Shown here: positions 1 to 8,357 of the stretch, piece after piece
Position numbering within the stretch: position 1 is the stretch's first letter
Layout: each line of letters opens with the position of its first letter
NCBI GenBank assembly: GCA_964440935.1
Contig: CAYTTY010000037.1
Location: 1 to 41,756, forward strand
Direction: 5' to 3'
DNA length: 41,756 nucleotides
Origin: WJJR01 sp964440935
GTDB lineage: Bacteria; Zixibacteria; MSB-5A5; WJJR01
Program-made: the position numbers and the translations under genes
Notes under the pieces: model-generated
Seen by the model: the letters and a program-made list of their open reading frames with translations, nothing else
The model's database searches: none
What the model was told of the DNA's origin: nothing

Positions 1-1
1 A

Positions 2-54
2 AAGGCCCGTGGCACCCTGATCCAAACGGAAAGGATTTATGACAATTGCTATAG
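2..54 (-). repeat. Left window-end copy of dispersed inverted-repeat element (partial)
   Basis: These 53 bases are the exact reverse complement of 41702-41754 at the other end of the window. The inner part, ending GACAATTGCTATAG, matches the termini of the complete elements at 19315, 26804 and 33938. The contig or window therefore begins inside, or at the edge of, a copy of that family. Only one end of the element is visible here, so its full length is unknown. Confidence 0.8.
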
Positions 55-71
55 AGGACTTCTGGAATAGA

Positions 72-84
72 GCCCCATAGGGGC
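72..84 (-). terminator. Possible weak terminator of the efflux operon
   Basis: On the minus strand, 38 bases past the stop of the RND pump gene, GCCCC-TAT-GGGGC forms a short perfect hairpin followed by TCTATTCC. The T-tract is poor, so termination here is only a guess. Confidence 0.35.
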
Positions 85-122
85 GACACGATTCGCGGCC
101 GGGATCATTCCTTGTGCCACGC

Positions 123-3100
123 TTACGGTGTTGTCGTCACCGACTCCGCCGTCTTCGACGGTGCAATCTTCTCTTTCAGATCATCGAGCAGTGAATACAC
201 CACCGGCACGACTACCAGTGTCAGCAGTGTCGATGAGATCATCCCGCCGATCACCGCACGGGCCATCGGCGCGCGCAGTTCAGCACCGGGACCGATACCC
301 AGAGCCAACGGCAGCAAACCGAAGATCGTCGCGAGGGTGGTCATTAGGATCGGCCGCAGTCGGATCGGCCCAGATTCGAGAATGGCATCAAAACGGCTCA
401 TCCCCCGCGCACGGGCCTGCTTGACGAAGTCGACCAGCAAAATAGCGTTCTTCGTCACCAACCCCATCAACAGCACAATGCCGACAAATGAAATAATCGA
501 CAACGCACTGCCAAAAAGAAAGAGTGCGGCAAATGCGCCCACCAACGCCATCGGCAGCGACAGCATGATTGCGAGTGGATCGTTGAAGCTCTCGTATTGC
601 GACGCCAGGATGAAGTAGATGAACAGCACGGCCAGCGCCAACGCGATCATGATGTTCTTAAACGACTCTTCCTGAATCTCCGCTTCACCGGTCGCCTTGA
701 CCACGTATCCCGGCGGCGTTTCCACCGTCTGCGCCTTCTCCAGTGCCGCTCCGCGCACGTCACCGGCGAAGTACCCTTCCGCAATGTTAGATGAAATCAG
801 AATTTCCCGTCGACGATCATATCGACGGATTTCCGTCGGACCGCCGCGTTGTTCGATCCGCGCGATCTGTTTGAGTGGGACAAAGAAGTCATCCAGTCCC
901 GGGATCTCTTTGGTGCTGCGAATCTTCAGATTCTCGATCGCCCACAGGTTCGAACGGTCTTGCGGCTCCAGCCGCAGACGGACGTCGTACTCTTCATCCT
1001 CTTCCTTATACGTCGTCACTTCATCACCGTCGACCAGCAGCCTCAGGGTTGATGCAATCGAACCCATCGATAGTCCCAAATCGCTGGCCTTCTTCCGGTC
1101 GACCACGATCTGCGCCTCGGGGCGCGCCCCGACCATCGAGTTATCGAGATCGCGTACACCGGGCACGCTGCGGACCGAATCCTCCACTTCCGCCGCCACG
1201 CGCTCAAGCAATGTCAGGTTTTCCCCCTGAACGGAGATATTGAGCGGACGCGACTGCCCGCCTTCGGCACGTTCGATCATCAAACTTGTGTACAACCCGG
1301 GAATCTCCTCGATTCGGTCGCGCAGCAGGGAGATCAAATCGGCCGCGTGACGGTCGCGCTCATCCAGCGGTACCAGTTTCGCCGTGATGATTCCCTCATT
1401 GACGCCGCGCTGTCCGCCACCGATGGTGGTGAACACATTCGTCACCTCCGGTAGTTCATTAACGCGATCTTCAATCTGCCCGGCAAGCCGTGCGGTCTCC
1501 GTCAGTGATGTGCCGGGGGCAGCTTCGAACTCGACAAAGAACTGCGCCTGGTCGGTCTGTGGGATGAACTCGGTACCAACCAGCGGGATCAACATCAATG
1601 ATCCAAAGAACGCTACGGTTGCGATCAGCATGGTGGTGAATCTGTACCGCAACGCCCCGGCCAGCAATTTGCGATAGGCTTCCTTCAAACGCTCGAACGA
1701 GCTGTTGAAGCGCTTCTCAAATCGGTTGAGCCAACGCGCACCGAACCACCGCCCTCGGTTGTTCTGCCCTTCCGGTTCCTTCACTAGTTGGGAGAACATC
1801 ATGGGCGTGAGTGTAAACGCGATGAACAATGACACCAGGATAGCGAACGCAACGGTCAGTCCGAATTGCTTAAAGAACCGTCCGACAATCCCCCCCATCA
1901 ACCCCACCGGCACAAACACCGCGACAATCGTCATGGTGGTCGCAAATACCGCCATGCCGATTTCGGCGGTACCGATCGAGGCGGCAGCACCAGGCGTACG
2001 ATCCCCCTTGAAATTGCGATAGATATTCTCCATCACCACAATCGCATCATCAATCAACAATCCAACGGCAATCGACAGCCCCAGCAGACTCATGAAATTG
2101 ATGGAGAATCCCATGATGTACATGAACGCGAATGTCCCAATCACCGACGTGGGGATTGCCAGCGCTGAAATCAGCGTTGTCCGCCAGTTGTAGAGAAACA
2201 GGAAGATCACGATGACGGCAAGCGTGCCACCATACAGCATGTTCATGATCACTTCGTGTACTGCTTCCCGAATGAACGTCGAGTTGTCGTAGGCGACTTC
2301 AATGCTGATATCGTCGGGCAATTCCCGTTCGAGCTGTTCCACTGCGGCCAACACATCATCGGCCACCTGCACCGTGTTGGCGCCGGTCTGTCGCACGACA
2401 TCGAGTGTGACCGCTTCGCTCCCATCAAAGCGCGAAAAGCTTCGTTGCTCTATCGTCCCGTCGTAAACATCGGCAACATTGGACAAATGCACCGGCCGCC
2501 CGTTGCGATGGGCCACAACCAAGTCGCGGAAATCGCGCCAGTCGGCATACTTACCGAGCGTGCGCAACGTCAATTCCGACCGGCCGCGATCGATCCGACC
2601 AGCGGGAATCTCCACATTCGATGCTTGCACCGCGGTCTGAACGTCGTGCGGTGACAGACTGAATGCATCCAAGCGTGCGGCATCGAGCGCAATTTGAATT
2701 TCCCGTTCCGTGCCGCCCACCAGTTGTACGGCGCCGACCCCCTCGAGCGATTCCAGTCGCCGTTTAATCGTTTCCTTGGCCAGCGTGGTGAGCTCTTTGA
2801 TGCCCCGTTGGTCGGAGACGACGAGCAAAGAAATAATCGGTTCCGATTCCGGATCGAACCGTTGAATGATCGGGTCTTCCACATCGTCGGGCAGCTCGCC
2901 CAGAATCGTCGAGATCTTCTCGCGCACTTCGAGCGCTTTGTCGGCGGGATCGGCGTCGATCACAAACTGGGCAACAACCTGCGACAATCCCTCATACGAT
3001 GTCGATGTCAGGTGATCCAGGCCGGATACCGTGTTGACCTGTTCTTCGATCCGGTCGGTCACTTCCGATTCGACCGCCTCCGGACCGGCGCCCGGATACG

Positions 3101-3248
3101 CTGTCGTTACGACCACAAACGGAAACTCGACGTCGGGAAACAGGTCGACGGCCATTTGGTTGTAGGCAAAACTGCCCAGCACCAGCATGGCCACCACGAC
3201 CATGATGGTGAACACCGGACGCTTAATCGAAGTATCAGCAAGAATCAT
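123..3248 (-). CDS. RND-family efflux pump inner-membrane subunit (AcrB/MexB-like, HAE1 type)
   Basis: This is the proton-driven inner-membrane pump of a tripartite exporter. The 1041-residue length is normal for the HAE1 family. An N-terminal membrane segment (about residues 12-32) is followed by the first periplasmic porter domain, a block of membrane helices from about 335, a second porter domain from about 560 and a final helix block to the C-terminus. The proton-relay aspartates are present in VGLLIDDAIVV (Asp400-Asp401), and the partner lysine is in GLVTKNAILLVDF near residue 930. The start ATG overlaps the adaptor stop by four bases (ATGA), so the subunits are probably translationally coupled. 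The substrate cannot be read from sequence; drugs, bile-like amphiphiles or a secreted metabolite are all possible. Confidence 0.96.
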   Translation of the reverse strand: MILADTSIKRPVFTIMVVVAMLVLGSFAYNQMAVDLFPDVEFPFVVVTTAYPGAGPEAVESEVTDRIEEQVNTVSGLDHLTSTSYEGLSQVVAQFVIDADPADKALEVREKISTILGELPDDVEDPIIQRFDPESEPIISLLVVSDQRGIKELTTLAKETIKRRLESLEGVGAVQLVGGTEREIQIALDAARLDAFSLSPHDVQTAVQASNVEIPAGRIDRGRSELTLRTLGKYADWRDFRDLVVAHRNGRPVHLSNVADVYDGTIEQRSFSRFDGSEAVTLDVVRQTGANTVQVADDVLAAVEQLERELPDDISIEVAYDNSTFIREAVHEVIMNMLYGGTLAVIVIFLFLYNWRTTLISALAIPTSVIGTFAFMYIMGFSINFMSLLGLSIAVGLLIDDAIVVMENIYRNFKGDRTPGAAASIGTAEIGMAVFATTMTIVAVFVPVGLMGGIVGRFFKQFGLTVAFAILVSLFIAFTLTPMMFSQLVKEPEGQNNRGRWFGARWLNRFEKRFNSSFERLKEAYRKLLAGALRYRFTTMLIATVAFFGSLMLIPLVGTEFIPQTDQAQFFVEFEAAPGTSLTETARLAGQIEDRVNELPEVTNVFTTIGGGQRGVNEGIITAKLVPLDERDRHAADLISLLRDRIEEIPGLYTSLMIERAEGGQSRPLNISVQGENLTLLERVAAEVEDSVRSVPGVRDLDNSMVGARPEAQIVVDRKKASDLGLSMGSIASTLRLLVDGDEVTTYKEEDEEYDVRLRLEPQDRSNLWAIENLKIRSTKEIPGLDDFFVPLKQIARIEQRGGPTEIRRYDRRREILISSNIAEGYFAGDVRGAALEKAQTVETPPGYVVKATGEAEIQEESFKNIMIALALAVLFIYFILASQYESFNDPLAIMLSLPMALVGAFAALFLFGSALSIISFVGIVLLMGLVTKNAILLVDFVKQARARGMSRFDAILESGPIRLRPILMTTLATIFGLLPLALGIGPGAELRAPMARAVIGGMISSTLLTLVVVPVVYSLLDDLKEKIAPSKTAESVTTTP

Positions 3249-4315
3249 GGGATGTCCGACCCGGCCGTTTCAGACTCGGTGTCACGTATCGGGTTGACGC
3301 GCGTGCCGTCCTGCAAATTGCTCTGCCCCAGCGTCACCACTTCGGTATTGATGTCGGGTCCTTCGACCAACTCCACCTGGCCATCCGATTCAATTCCGAT
3401 TGACACGTTGGTGTAATGCGCAGTGGAATCGCGGACGACGAAAAGTCCCAATCCGGTTTGGCGATACACGAGCGCATCACGCGGAATGCTGCGCACATTC
3501 TCGCGCCGCTGCAATTCGACATCGGCCCGTACGAACATACCGGGGAGCAGCCGATGCGACCGGTTTGTCGCCAGAATGTCAACCGGGACATTGCGGCTTT
3601 CCGCATTGGCCGAAACCGAGACCCTATCGATCCACCCATGTGCCACTAACGTCGTATCCAGTTCGGAACGAATCGTGACTGGCTGCCCTTCTTTAATGTC
3701 GCCGGATTCGAAAATCGACACGTCGATCAACACGCGCACCGTGTCGATCGAGGCAATCAAGGCTATCGGCTGCCCAACGGTGAGTTGGCGGCCCTCGCGC
3801 ACGTACACGTCGGTGACAATGCCCATAATCGGCGAGGACACTTCGACCTGGTCGTGCGCGGCGTCGAAATCGGCCTTGGCCACTTCGTACTTCGTTTGCA
3901 TGGCATCCCGTTCGAGTTCACTAACGGCACCCTGCTCATACAGCCGGTCATATTTCTCCGCTGTCTTGCGCGCGTCTTCGGTGACCGCACGCGCCTGTCG
4001 CACGGCCGAATTCGGACCCGACTCATTAAAGGCAAGCACTTTGTCACCGCGAGACACCAACTGTCCTTCGGAGACGAATATGTGCTCCACTGTCTCGGGA
4101 ATCCGCGCATAAACGGTCGCCTGCCTCTTCCCTTCAACCGTTCCCGAGTACGGGCGCGTTTGCGCCAAATCCGTACGCTCCACCATCGCGGTGAATACCG
4201 GGATGCGTTCTTCGACAACTGTCTCCGCACCGCCATTTCCCCCGCAGCCGGCGGTGAGCAGACTGACCAGGGCCAGCAGTGCACTCGTGGCCAGTATCGT
4301 AGTCATGCGTTTCAT
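3245..4315 (-). CDS. RND efflux periplasmic adaptor (membrane fusion protein), lipoprotein
   Basis: This 356-residue protein should link the RND pump to the outer-membrane channel. It begins with a lipoprotein signal peptide whose lipobox LLTAGC puts the lipidated cysteine at residue 24, so the mature protein is probably membrane-anchored. A half biotinyl-lipoyl motif (TVYARIPETVEHIFVSEG, about 67-84) is followed by a coiled-coil hairpin (about 100-145), the second lipoyl half (SPIMGIVTDVYVREGRQL) and a beta-barrel domain, as in AcrA/MexA-type adaptors. Its start overlaps the TolC stop by four bases and its stop overlaps the pump start by four bases. Confidence 0.95.
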   Translation of the reverse strand: MKRMTTILATSALLALVSLLTAGCGGNGGAETVVEERIPVFTAMVERTDLAQTRPYSGTVEGKRQATVYARIPETVEHIFVSEGQLVSRGDKVLAFNESGPNSAVRQARAVTEDARKTAEKYDRLYEQGAVSELERDAMQTKYEVAKADFDAAHDQVEVSSPIMGIVTDVYVREGRQLTVGQPIALIASIDTVRVLIDVSIFESGDIKEGQPVTIRSELDTTLVAHGWIDRVSVSANAESRNVPVDILATNRSHRLLPGMFVRADVELQRRENVRSIPRDALVYRQTGLGLFVVRDSTAHYTNVSIGIESDGQVELVEGPDINTEVVTLGQSNLQDGTRVNPIRDTESETAGSDIP

Positions 4316-5724
4316 TCACGTTCCTCCGGAACCAGGGGAATATCATTGAGGACAGGTTCGCCCATCGCACGCCGCCAGGCAACCCGTGCGACATCACGAT
4401 CATGATGCGCCGATTCGGCGTTGATTTGCGCGGTCGTCAATTCGAGCTGTGCCGTACGCACTTCGAGTTGTGTGCCAACCCCTGATTCATACCGCACGTT
4501 GGCAATGTCCAGTCCACGCTGGGCCTCCGCGACCGTTTCTTCCTGAGCAATAAGTCGTTCGGTCGCTTCGATGAAATCATCGCGTGCCGACTCCACTTCG
4601 AGTGATGTTTGCTTGACCAGTTCCTGACGTGAATACCGCGCCTGCGCCAGATCGACTTTGGCCACCCCGACATTCCCCGCTCGACGAAACCCGTCGAAGA
4701 TCGGAAACGACAGCGTTACCCGTCCCACCCAGTCGCGTGTGATCTCGTCGCTGCGATAACCGAAGTCATCGGTCACCGCCTGCCAGTTGAACGATCCCGA
4801 CAACCGCAGTGACGGAAAGTAGTCGGCGCGCGCCACGGAGACTACGTTCTTGCGCGCTTCGATTTCGTATTTTGCCGCCTCGAGATCAGGACGTTGGTCG
4901 ATGGCCATATCGACCAAATCATCGAGCGGCAGATGTTCCCAGGCCGATGAATCGGGCTGTGATTCGATCAGATCCAGTTCGGTGCTGGAGTCGAGTCCAA
5001 TGATTGTCCGCAGACGTGATTGTGTGATGTCGCGCTGATTCTCGGCGGAAATCAACGACGGCCGCAGGTTTGCAACCCGGACCTTCGCCTGCAATTGATC
5101 GTATTCGGAGACCAACCCCTCGTTGTACTTCTTGGCGACAACATCGTAATTAGCTTCGGCGACTTCAAGGCTTTGCGCGGCCACGGTCACCAATCGTTCG
5201 GCCAGCAGTGCATCAAAGAACGCGGTGGCCACCAGCGCCTGAATCTCGATTCCGGCCTGGCGACTGGCGGCGTCGGCCAGCTTGCCCACATCGCGCGCTG
5301 CGGCCCAGGCCGCAAACACACGTCCCCCCTGCCAAATCGACTGCTCCCAGTTTACCCCCCAAATCGTTGAATGACGCGTGCCGAGCTTGATCCGCTGCGG
5401 CCCTCCCAATGCCGGGCCGGCATCGATGACCGCCTCGGGGATCTCAAACGCCCGCGAATACGTCGCATCAAAACTGAGTTCGGGGAACACACCAGCCCGG
5501 GCCTTCTTGATCTCCTGATGCGCACGTGTTTCTTCCTCCAACGCCGACCGGTAGCTTTCGTTCGATTGCATGGCGCGCTGGACGGCCGCTTTCAGATCCA
5601 ATGTCACCGTCTCCGCCTGAACGGTCGGCGTCCACGCCATCAGCAGCAACACGATCACCCCGAAAATGGCTTTTCGACTTGTCCGTATGGTCTCGTACGT
5701 TGCCGTCATAACAGTATCAACCAT
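4312..5724 (-). CDS. TolC-family outer-membrane efflux channel
   Basis: The product is about 470 residues, typical of the TolC/OEP family, and would form the trimeric outer-membrane exit duct. A signal peptide with hydrophobic core AIFGVIVLLLMAW ends near VQA-ET. Two repeated helical OEP domains follow, rich in Ala, Glu and Arg heptads. I chose the ATG at 5724 because GGAG lies six bases upstream. A TTG at 5736 and an ATG at 5709 are alternatives. With the 5724 start, the gene overlaps the regulator stop by eight bases. The order tetR-tolC-MFP-RND suggests one transcript. Confidence 0.94.
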   Translation of the reverse strand: MVDTVMTATYETIRTSRKAIFGVIVLLLMAWTPTVQAETVTLDLKAAVQRAMQSNESYRSALEEETRAHQEIKKARAGVFPELSFDATYSRAFEIPEAVIDAGPALGGPQRIKLGTRHSTIWGVNWEQSIWQGGRVFAAWAAARDVGKLADAASRQAGIEIQALVATAFFDALLAERLVTVAAQSLEVAEANYDVVAKKYNEGLVSEYDQLQAKVRVANLRPSLISAENQRDITQSRLRTIIGLDSSTELDLIESQPDSSAWEHLPLDDLVDMAIDQRPDLEAAKYEIEARKNVVSVARADYFPSLRLSGSFNWQAVTDDFGYRSDEITRDWVGRVTLSFPIFDGFRRAGNVGVAKVDLAQARYSRQELVKQTSLEVESARDDFIEATERLIAQEETVAEAQRGLDIANVRYESGVGTQLEVRTAQLELTTAQINAESAHHDRDVARVAWRRAMGEPVLNDIPLVPEERE

Positions 5725-6379
5725 TCGTCTCTCCAACGGCGATTCCGTCGCAGAAGACCGTAATCAGTGTATCCACCTGCTGTCGCATTTCGTCTTCGGA
5801 ATCGGGGAGTTGCTCGCGCGTCAATTGCAGGTAGAAGTGATCAATCAGACCAACGAATATGTGCGCGTATGTCCAAGGATCGGCCTCACGAACCTCTCCC
5901 GATTTCATTCCTAAGTCGAGGCAACGGGCCAATGGTTCGATCGTGTAGTCAACATTCTCCTGATGGGCTTTTCGCGTATCGGTACCGCCCTCCACGCTGC
6001 GACGGTAATGTTCCTGCATGGCGGTATGGCAGAACGCGTAGTGCTCCCGGTAGTATGCGACCGAGCGCATAGTGTACTCGGTCAGGCACGCACGGACTGT
6101 CAAATCCTGGCCACAGACCCCCTCCGCGATGGCACGAAAATCGTCGAGCAGACGCTGAAACGCTGCCGCGAAGAGGTCTTCTTTACTGGAGAAATAGTTG
6201 TAGAGCGTGCCCTTCCCAAACTCGGCGCGCTCGGCAATCTCATCCAGCGTAGCACGATCGAAACCCTTCTCTCCAAATACGTTAAATGCCGCCGCCAAAA
6301 TCTCTGAACGGCGCATAAGACGCTCCCGCTCCTTGCGGGGCAGGCTCTCGTCGCGGTTGCTGTTGGACTCATTAGTCAT
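5717..6379 (-). CDS. TetR/AcrR-family transcriptional regulator of the efflux operon
   Basis: This is a one-domain repressor of about 220 residues. The N-terminal helix-turn-helix is typical of TetR: ILAAAFNVFGEKGFDRATLD, then EIAERAEFGKGTLYNYFSSK, followed by KEDLF. The C-terminal half is an all-helical ligand and dimer domain. The ATG at 6379 puts the HTH at the usual distance from the N-terminus; an ATG at 6409 would start inside a likely operator, so I prefer the later start. The gene is first in the efflux operon and overlaps tolC, so it probably represses its own operon and releases on binding a pump substrate. Confidence 0.9.
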   Translation of the reverse strand: MTNESNSNRDESLPRKERERLMRRSEILAAAFNVFGEKGFDRATLDEIAERAEFGKGTLYNYFSSKEDLFAAAFQRLLDDFRAIAEGVCGQDLTVRACLTEYTMRSVAYYREHYAFCHTAMQEHYRRSVEGGTDTRKAHQENVDYTIEPLARCLDLGMKSGEVREADPWTYAHIFVGLIDHFYLQLTREQLPDSEDEMRQQVDTLITVFCDGIAVGETNG

Positions 6380-6391
6380 AACAAGACTCAC

Positions 6392-6408
6392 TGGTCGCAA
6401 AGTGACCA
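6392..6408. promoter_or_regulatory. Candidate TetR operator
   Basis: TGGTC-GCAAAGT-GACCA is an inverted repeat with 5-bp arms and a 7-bp spacer, 13 bases before the preferred tetR start. TetR-family repressors commonly bind palindromes in their own leader. No second copy was found to support it. Confidence 0.4.
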
Positions 6409-6480
6409 TTGCGTCAGGATACGACTGGGAGTTCGGATTGTTGTGTTAAATTGAGAGGGTGTTGTCAAAAATGACAGCAG

Positions 6481-6554
6481 GCCCGTCAGGACCCCGGCGC
6501 GCAACTGCGCCAGCAAACACATACGATTGTAGACGCGCCGGGGTCCTGACGGGC
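6481..6554. repeat. Perfect 21-bp inverted repeat with 32-nt loop
   Basis: GCCCGTCAGGACCCCGGCGC plus G (6481-6501) is perfectly complementary to 6534-6554. It lies between the 3' end of the FG-GAP gene and the 5' leader of tetR. There is no T-tract on either side, so it is more like a dispersed palindromic repeat than a simple terminator, although it could stabilise the FG-GAP mRNA 3' end. The CCTGAC/GTCAGG core resembles the cores of the elements at 13167 and 17556. Confidence 0.7.
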
Positions 6555-6581
6555 TACAACTACAACTCGGCGCTCCCTCCA

Positions 6582-8030
6582 CTACTTACATGGATTGCAG
6601 AACACCTTATCCGGCAAAACACCACCCACCACCACGTCGACCAATCGCACGAGGTCGGTAATCGTCGTCACGCTATCGCAATCGACATCGGAGCGATCGT
6701 ATCGTGTCCCGAGATCGTGATGAGATGGCTTACCATGGAAGGCAATATCAATGGCCCAAGTGACATCACGCTGATCAACCACGCCATTGCAATGCGGATC
6801 GCCATGGCACGAACAGTCACAACAATCGAAGACGCGTACTTCAGAGGGATAACCGATAACCACGTCGGCAAACTCATCGTCACTGGCAATCCCCGGACTT
6901 GCTTCTAAGGTCGCTCCACTGATCGAGAGTGCACCCATCGGATAGCGATGGAGCTCCGTACCGTCGTGACCGGAATACACGTACACCCCGCCATCCTGTG
7001 CGAGCACCAGCAAATCGGTGAGTGCATCCCCCCTCATGTCGCCGGCAGCGGCTACGGCGATGCCAAACTGCTCATTTGGTCGACCGGTGAGCCGGTGAAC
7101 AGTTTCATTGGTAGTGAGATCGTACACAACGACACGTCCCAGACGACCGTCCGATCCACGGAACCCCGGTGAGGCAATGGCAAGATCGACCGAGGAGTTG
7201 GTGTTCATGTATCCCGCACGCGCCACGATTGCACCGAACTGTTCGCCGCCCTGCTCACCTCGAAAGACGTGTTGCTGCTCCCAGGTTTGGTAATCATACA
7301 CCGACACCGATCCGGAACCGTCACCGGGTGCACCAATCGCCAGATGGACATCGGCCGGGGTGTGAAGCGCATCGATCAGCGCGACCGATTCTCCAAACCG
7401 GTCGCCTTGTGCATCACCTTTGAACTCGGCGATGGTTTGCCAATTCGATCCGGAAAAGACAATCACGCGCCCCCGGTGCAGATCCCACGCCGGCGCTCCC
7501 GCGACAATATCGGGGACGTCATCATTGTTGAGGTAGTGCCCGGCGGCCAGGGCATAGCCAAGCTGTTCGCCTTCAAAATCGCCGGGAAAGAACGCAATCA
7601 GTGACCCGTCGCGTCCCGAATGCACCGACACGGCACCAGCCATCTCGCGCAACGTCGACGCACTCGGCGCGCCGACAACAAAATCCCGTGTTCCATCACG
7701 ATTAAAGTCGCTGGCCAGCGCAATTGTCTGCCCAAACCGGTCACCCTTCTCACGTCCCTCCACCGTGAGCAAAATCGACCCATCGATACCGGAAAATGCG
7801 TAGACCTTTCCCGGCGTGCTCTCATCCATCCCAGGTGCACCAACTAAGACATCAGCGAACCCATCGCCATTGAAATCGTCGCCGGAGATGACCGTATGTC
7901 CGAAGCTCTTATCCGGCTGTGACGGAGTAAACGTGATGAGCGGATCACAGTCTCGGGAACATGGCGCCGAATGAGCGAATGCCGAATGGACCATTAGCAG
8001 AGCGGTAAGCAGCGACAGCCGGTGCAACAT
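6582..8030 (-). CDS. Secreted FG-GAP (integrin-alpha-like) beta-propeller protein with dockerin-like tail
   Basis: This is a 482-residue exported protein. It has a signal peptide (LSLLTALLMVHSAFAHS, residues 5-21) and then six or seven FG-GAP repeats that should close into a propeller, with blades such as FGHTVISGDDFNGDGFADVL, FGQTIALASDFNRDGTRDFV and LGYALAAGHYLNNDDVPDIV. Each carries a Ca-binding-like Asp/Asn loop next to a GAP motif. Residues from about 405 hold two dockerin-like EF-hand segments (CNGVVDQRDVTWAIDIAF and VDCDSVTTITDLVRLVDVVV). FG-GAP proteins usually act in adhesion or ligand binding; no enzyme motif is seen. The dockerin-like tail is shared with the M28 and M1 peptidases in this window. 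The ribosome-binding site is weak. Confidence 0.88.
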   Translation of the reverse strand: MLHRLSLLTALLMVHSAFAHSAPCSRDCDPLITFTPSQPDKSFGHTVISGDDFNGDGFADVLVGAPGMDESTPGKVYAFSGIDGSILLTVEGREKGDRFGQTIALASDFNRDGTRDFVVGAPSASTLREMAGAVSVHSGRDGSLIAFFPGDFEGEQLGYALAAGHYLNNDDVPDIVAGAPAWDLHRGRVIVFSGSNWQTIAEFKGDAQGDRFGESVALIDALHTPADVHLAIGAPGDGSGSVSVYDYQTWEQQHVFRGEQGGEQFGAIVARAGYMNTNSSVDLAIASPGFRGSDGRLGRVVVYDLTTNETVHRLTGRPNEQFGIAVAAAGDMRGDALTDLLVLAQDGGVYVYSGHDGTELHRYPMGALSISGATLEASPGIASDDEFADVVIGYPSEVRVFDCCDCSCHGDPHCNGVVDQRDVTWAIDIAFHGKPSHHDLGTRYDRSDVDCDSVTTITDLVRLVDVVVGGVLPDKVFCNPCK

Positions 8031-8087
8031 ACCGTTAAGACACTGAATTCAGTCGTATCGCGCCAGATAAGAATTGTCAGAATCTAG

Positions 8088-8266
8088 CAGGGTGCGGAAA
8101 AACCCACGATTCGGCGCAATCTCCTCGATGTCATCCCGAGTCCGCCTGAGGCGGAAGGGATCTGCTCTTGTGTCATAGGGGAAAACAGCAGGTGCTTTCC
8201 GCCTTAGGCGGACTCAGCATGACACGGTTGGGGTTCCGGGGCCACAGTCCGTTTTTCAGCACCCTG
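8088..8266. repeat. Nested palindromic repeat element, about 179 bp
   Basis: The outer 16-bp arms (CAGGGTGCGGAAAAAC at 8088-8103 and its complement at 8251-8266) differ at one base. Inside, TGTCAT...GAGTCCGCCT.AGGCGG is repeated in inverted orientation with a few mismatches and itself contains CCGCCT/AGGCGG palindromes. It fills most of the gap between the FG-GAP gene start and the decarboxylase stop. The structure is that of a non-coding REP/MITE-like element; I see no ORF in it. Confidence 0.75.
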
Positions 8267-8300
8267 ATAGACCGTTTGGGATGTTATCCGTGTGGGATGC

Positions 8301-8347
8301 CCCACCCGAATGGTCTATCGACAAAAGAGATGGACCATTAGGGTGGG
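8301..8347 (-). terminator. Hairpin downstream of the decarboxylase
   Basis: CCCACCCGAATGGTC (8301-8315) pairs with 8333-8347 apart from two central mismatches, eleven bases past the decarboxylase stop. There is no clear T-tract, so it may be a transcript-end stabiliser or a repeat rather than an intrinsic terminator. Confidence 0.4.
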
Positions 8348-8357
8348 TTTAGATTCG

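Noticed and set aside
3423..4112. Long plus-strand open frames opposite the efflux genes, such as a 229-codon frame opposite the adaptor
   Set aside because: The opposite strand encodes a well-matched family protein, and the plus-strand product has no recognisable domain and shadow-type composition.
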